Below, in pieces: positions 45,485 through 46,180 of a DNA stretch of 46,180 bases (position 1 is its first letter; each line of letters starts with the position of its first letter). Location: NCBI GenBank assembly GCA_009731375.1, contig BJOX01000145.1:839346-885525 (forward strand). Reading direction: 5' to 3'. Origin of the DNA: Paulinella micropora (lineage: Eukaryota > Cercozoa > Imbricatea > Euglyphida). Under the pieces are notes generated by a model. It was not told where the DNA came from, did no database searches, and worked only from the letters and a program-made list of their open reading frames with translations. The position numbers were made by a program, and so were the translations under genes.

Positions 45485-45865
45485 AAGAAGATCTATATTT
45501 GCACAGCTCACATAGTTCTTCCCTTGTGTTTTCCTCATTTCGCAATCCACAGCACTCGCATATCCACGGAATGAAGTGTTTCTCTTCTTCTTCTTCTTCT
45601 TCTTCTTCTTCTTCTTCTTCTTCTTCTTCTTCTTCTCTGTTCCTTCTTCTCCCTCTTCTCCTCCCTCCTCCACCACCCTGACCTCCAGCACGAGCACGGA
45701 CACGACGAACACGAGCACGAGCACCACCAGGAGCACGACCTCGAGCACGACCACGAGCACCACGCGCTCTCTTGCTATCGTTGCGTTGTTCTGCTGCGTT
45801 GCGAAGCGGAATGTCGCTGTCGCTGCTGCTCTGATCCACTACTTCATCACCTGTACGCCCACGCT

Positions 45866-45905
<40 letters not shown>

Positions 45906-46180
45906 TCCACGAGCACGCCGGGGAGCACGACCACGAGCAGCACTACGACCACCACGCGCTTGCTTGCGATCATGTTGTTGTCCCGCTGCGTTGAGAAGTG
46001 GGCTGTCGCTGGAAGACTCTGACAACTCACACTCACACGCTTGATAGTGATCCCACACAGCCTTTACCACATCCTTCTTCTTCAACTCCTTCCTCTTGCC
46101 CTCCGGAGTCAGATACGTGCTACTAAGCCCGTGCTCTCTCATCCACCCCACAAATGCGACTTTGTTGATCCTCAACGCCG
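45485..46180 (-). mobile_element. partial further copy of the transposon (exon 5)
   Basis: Corresponds to about 28787-29530 of the complete element: zinc finger, polyglutamate, Arg/Gly region and the start of the preceding domain. It is near-identical except for a shorter glutamate run and one altered dipeptide repeat near 45870. It begins at a 10-N join and runs off the window. Confidence 0.9.

Overview
The window looks like nuclear DNA of a eukaryote, probably a unicellular alga or other protist. It has spliced genes with short GT-AG introns, GC-rich exons, very abundant microsatellites and a tRNA-like retroposon. It also carries an integrated polinton-like virus (PLV), a group found mainly in algae and protists. 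Host identity is an inference; a prasinophyte-like green alga would fit. The assembly is imperfect: there are five long N gaps (342-1085, 1519-1926, 25271-26188, 33343-34002, 38031-38256) and several 10-N joins, some of which clearly place foreign contigs inside a gene.

Layout. 1-8870: host repeats, with (TAA)n arrays tied to a tRNA-like SINE, two minisatellites, T-rich/A-tailed repeat units and giant TATG/CATA arrays. 8873-10821: a four-exon type II membrane glycosyltransferase whose three introns are all made of microsatellite. 11114-11387: a MITE with TA target duplication. 11580-14760: a second, near-identical copy of 4452-7570. About 14830-44087: a compact, AT-rich, intronless viral element. 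44088-45474: unrelated GC-rich DNA. 45485-46180: part of another copy of the transposon described next.

The viral element encodes a Zn-ribbon protein, an archaeo-eukaryotic primase fused to a D5-like superfamily 3 helicase, a fibre with a C-terminal S74 intramolecular chaperone, a two-helix membrane protein, a secreted Cys-rich protein, a GIY-YIG nuclease, an FtsK/HerA-type packaging ATPase, several small virion-type proteins, a major capsid protein and a minor capsid (penton-type) protein. Several genes start a few bases after a TATATAAC-like box. At least eight genes carry frameshifts or in-frame stops of all three types, so the copy looks inactive. Only the capsid gene and some small ORFs are whole.

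The most striking feature is a 10.5-kb DNA transposon at 28141-38649, inserted in the middle of the viral ATPase gene. It has about 520-bp terminal inverted repeats, a 4-bp target duplication (CTAA) and two divergent spliced genes around a 0.7-kb hub of nested palindromes. Its leftward gene splices in frame into a predicted 1423-residue protein: an N-terminal SET methyltransferase-like domain, a DUF7869-like RNase H-fold transposase core, an Arg/Gly-rich plus polyglutamate region, and a RanBP2-type zinc finger. Its rightward gene has at least ten exons and encodes a charged protein of unknown function. Fragments of near-identical copies lie at 26189-27203, 27561-27738 and 45485-46180, so the transposon is multicopy and probably recent.
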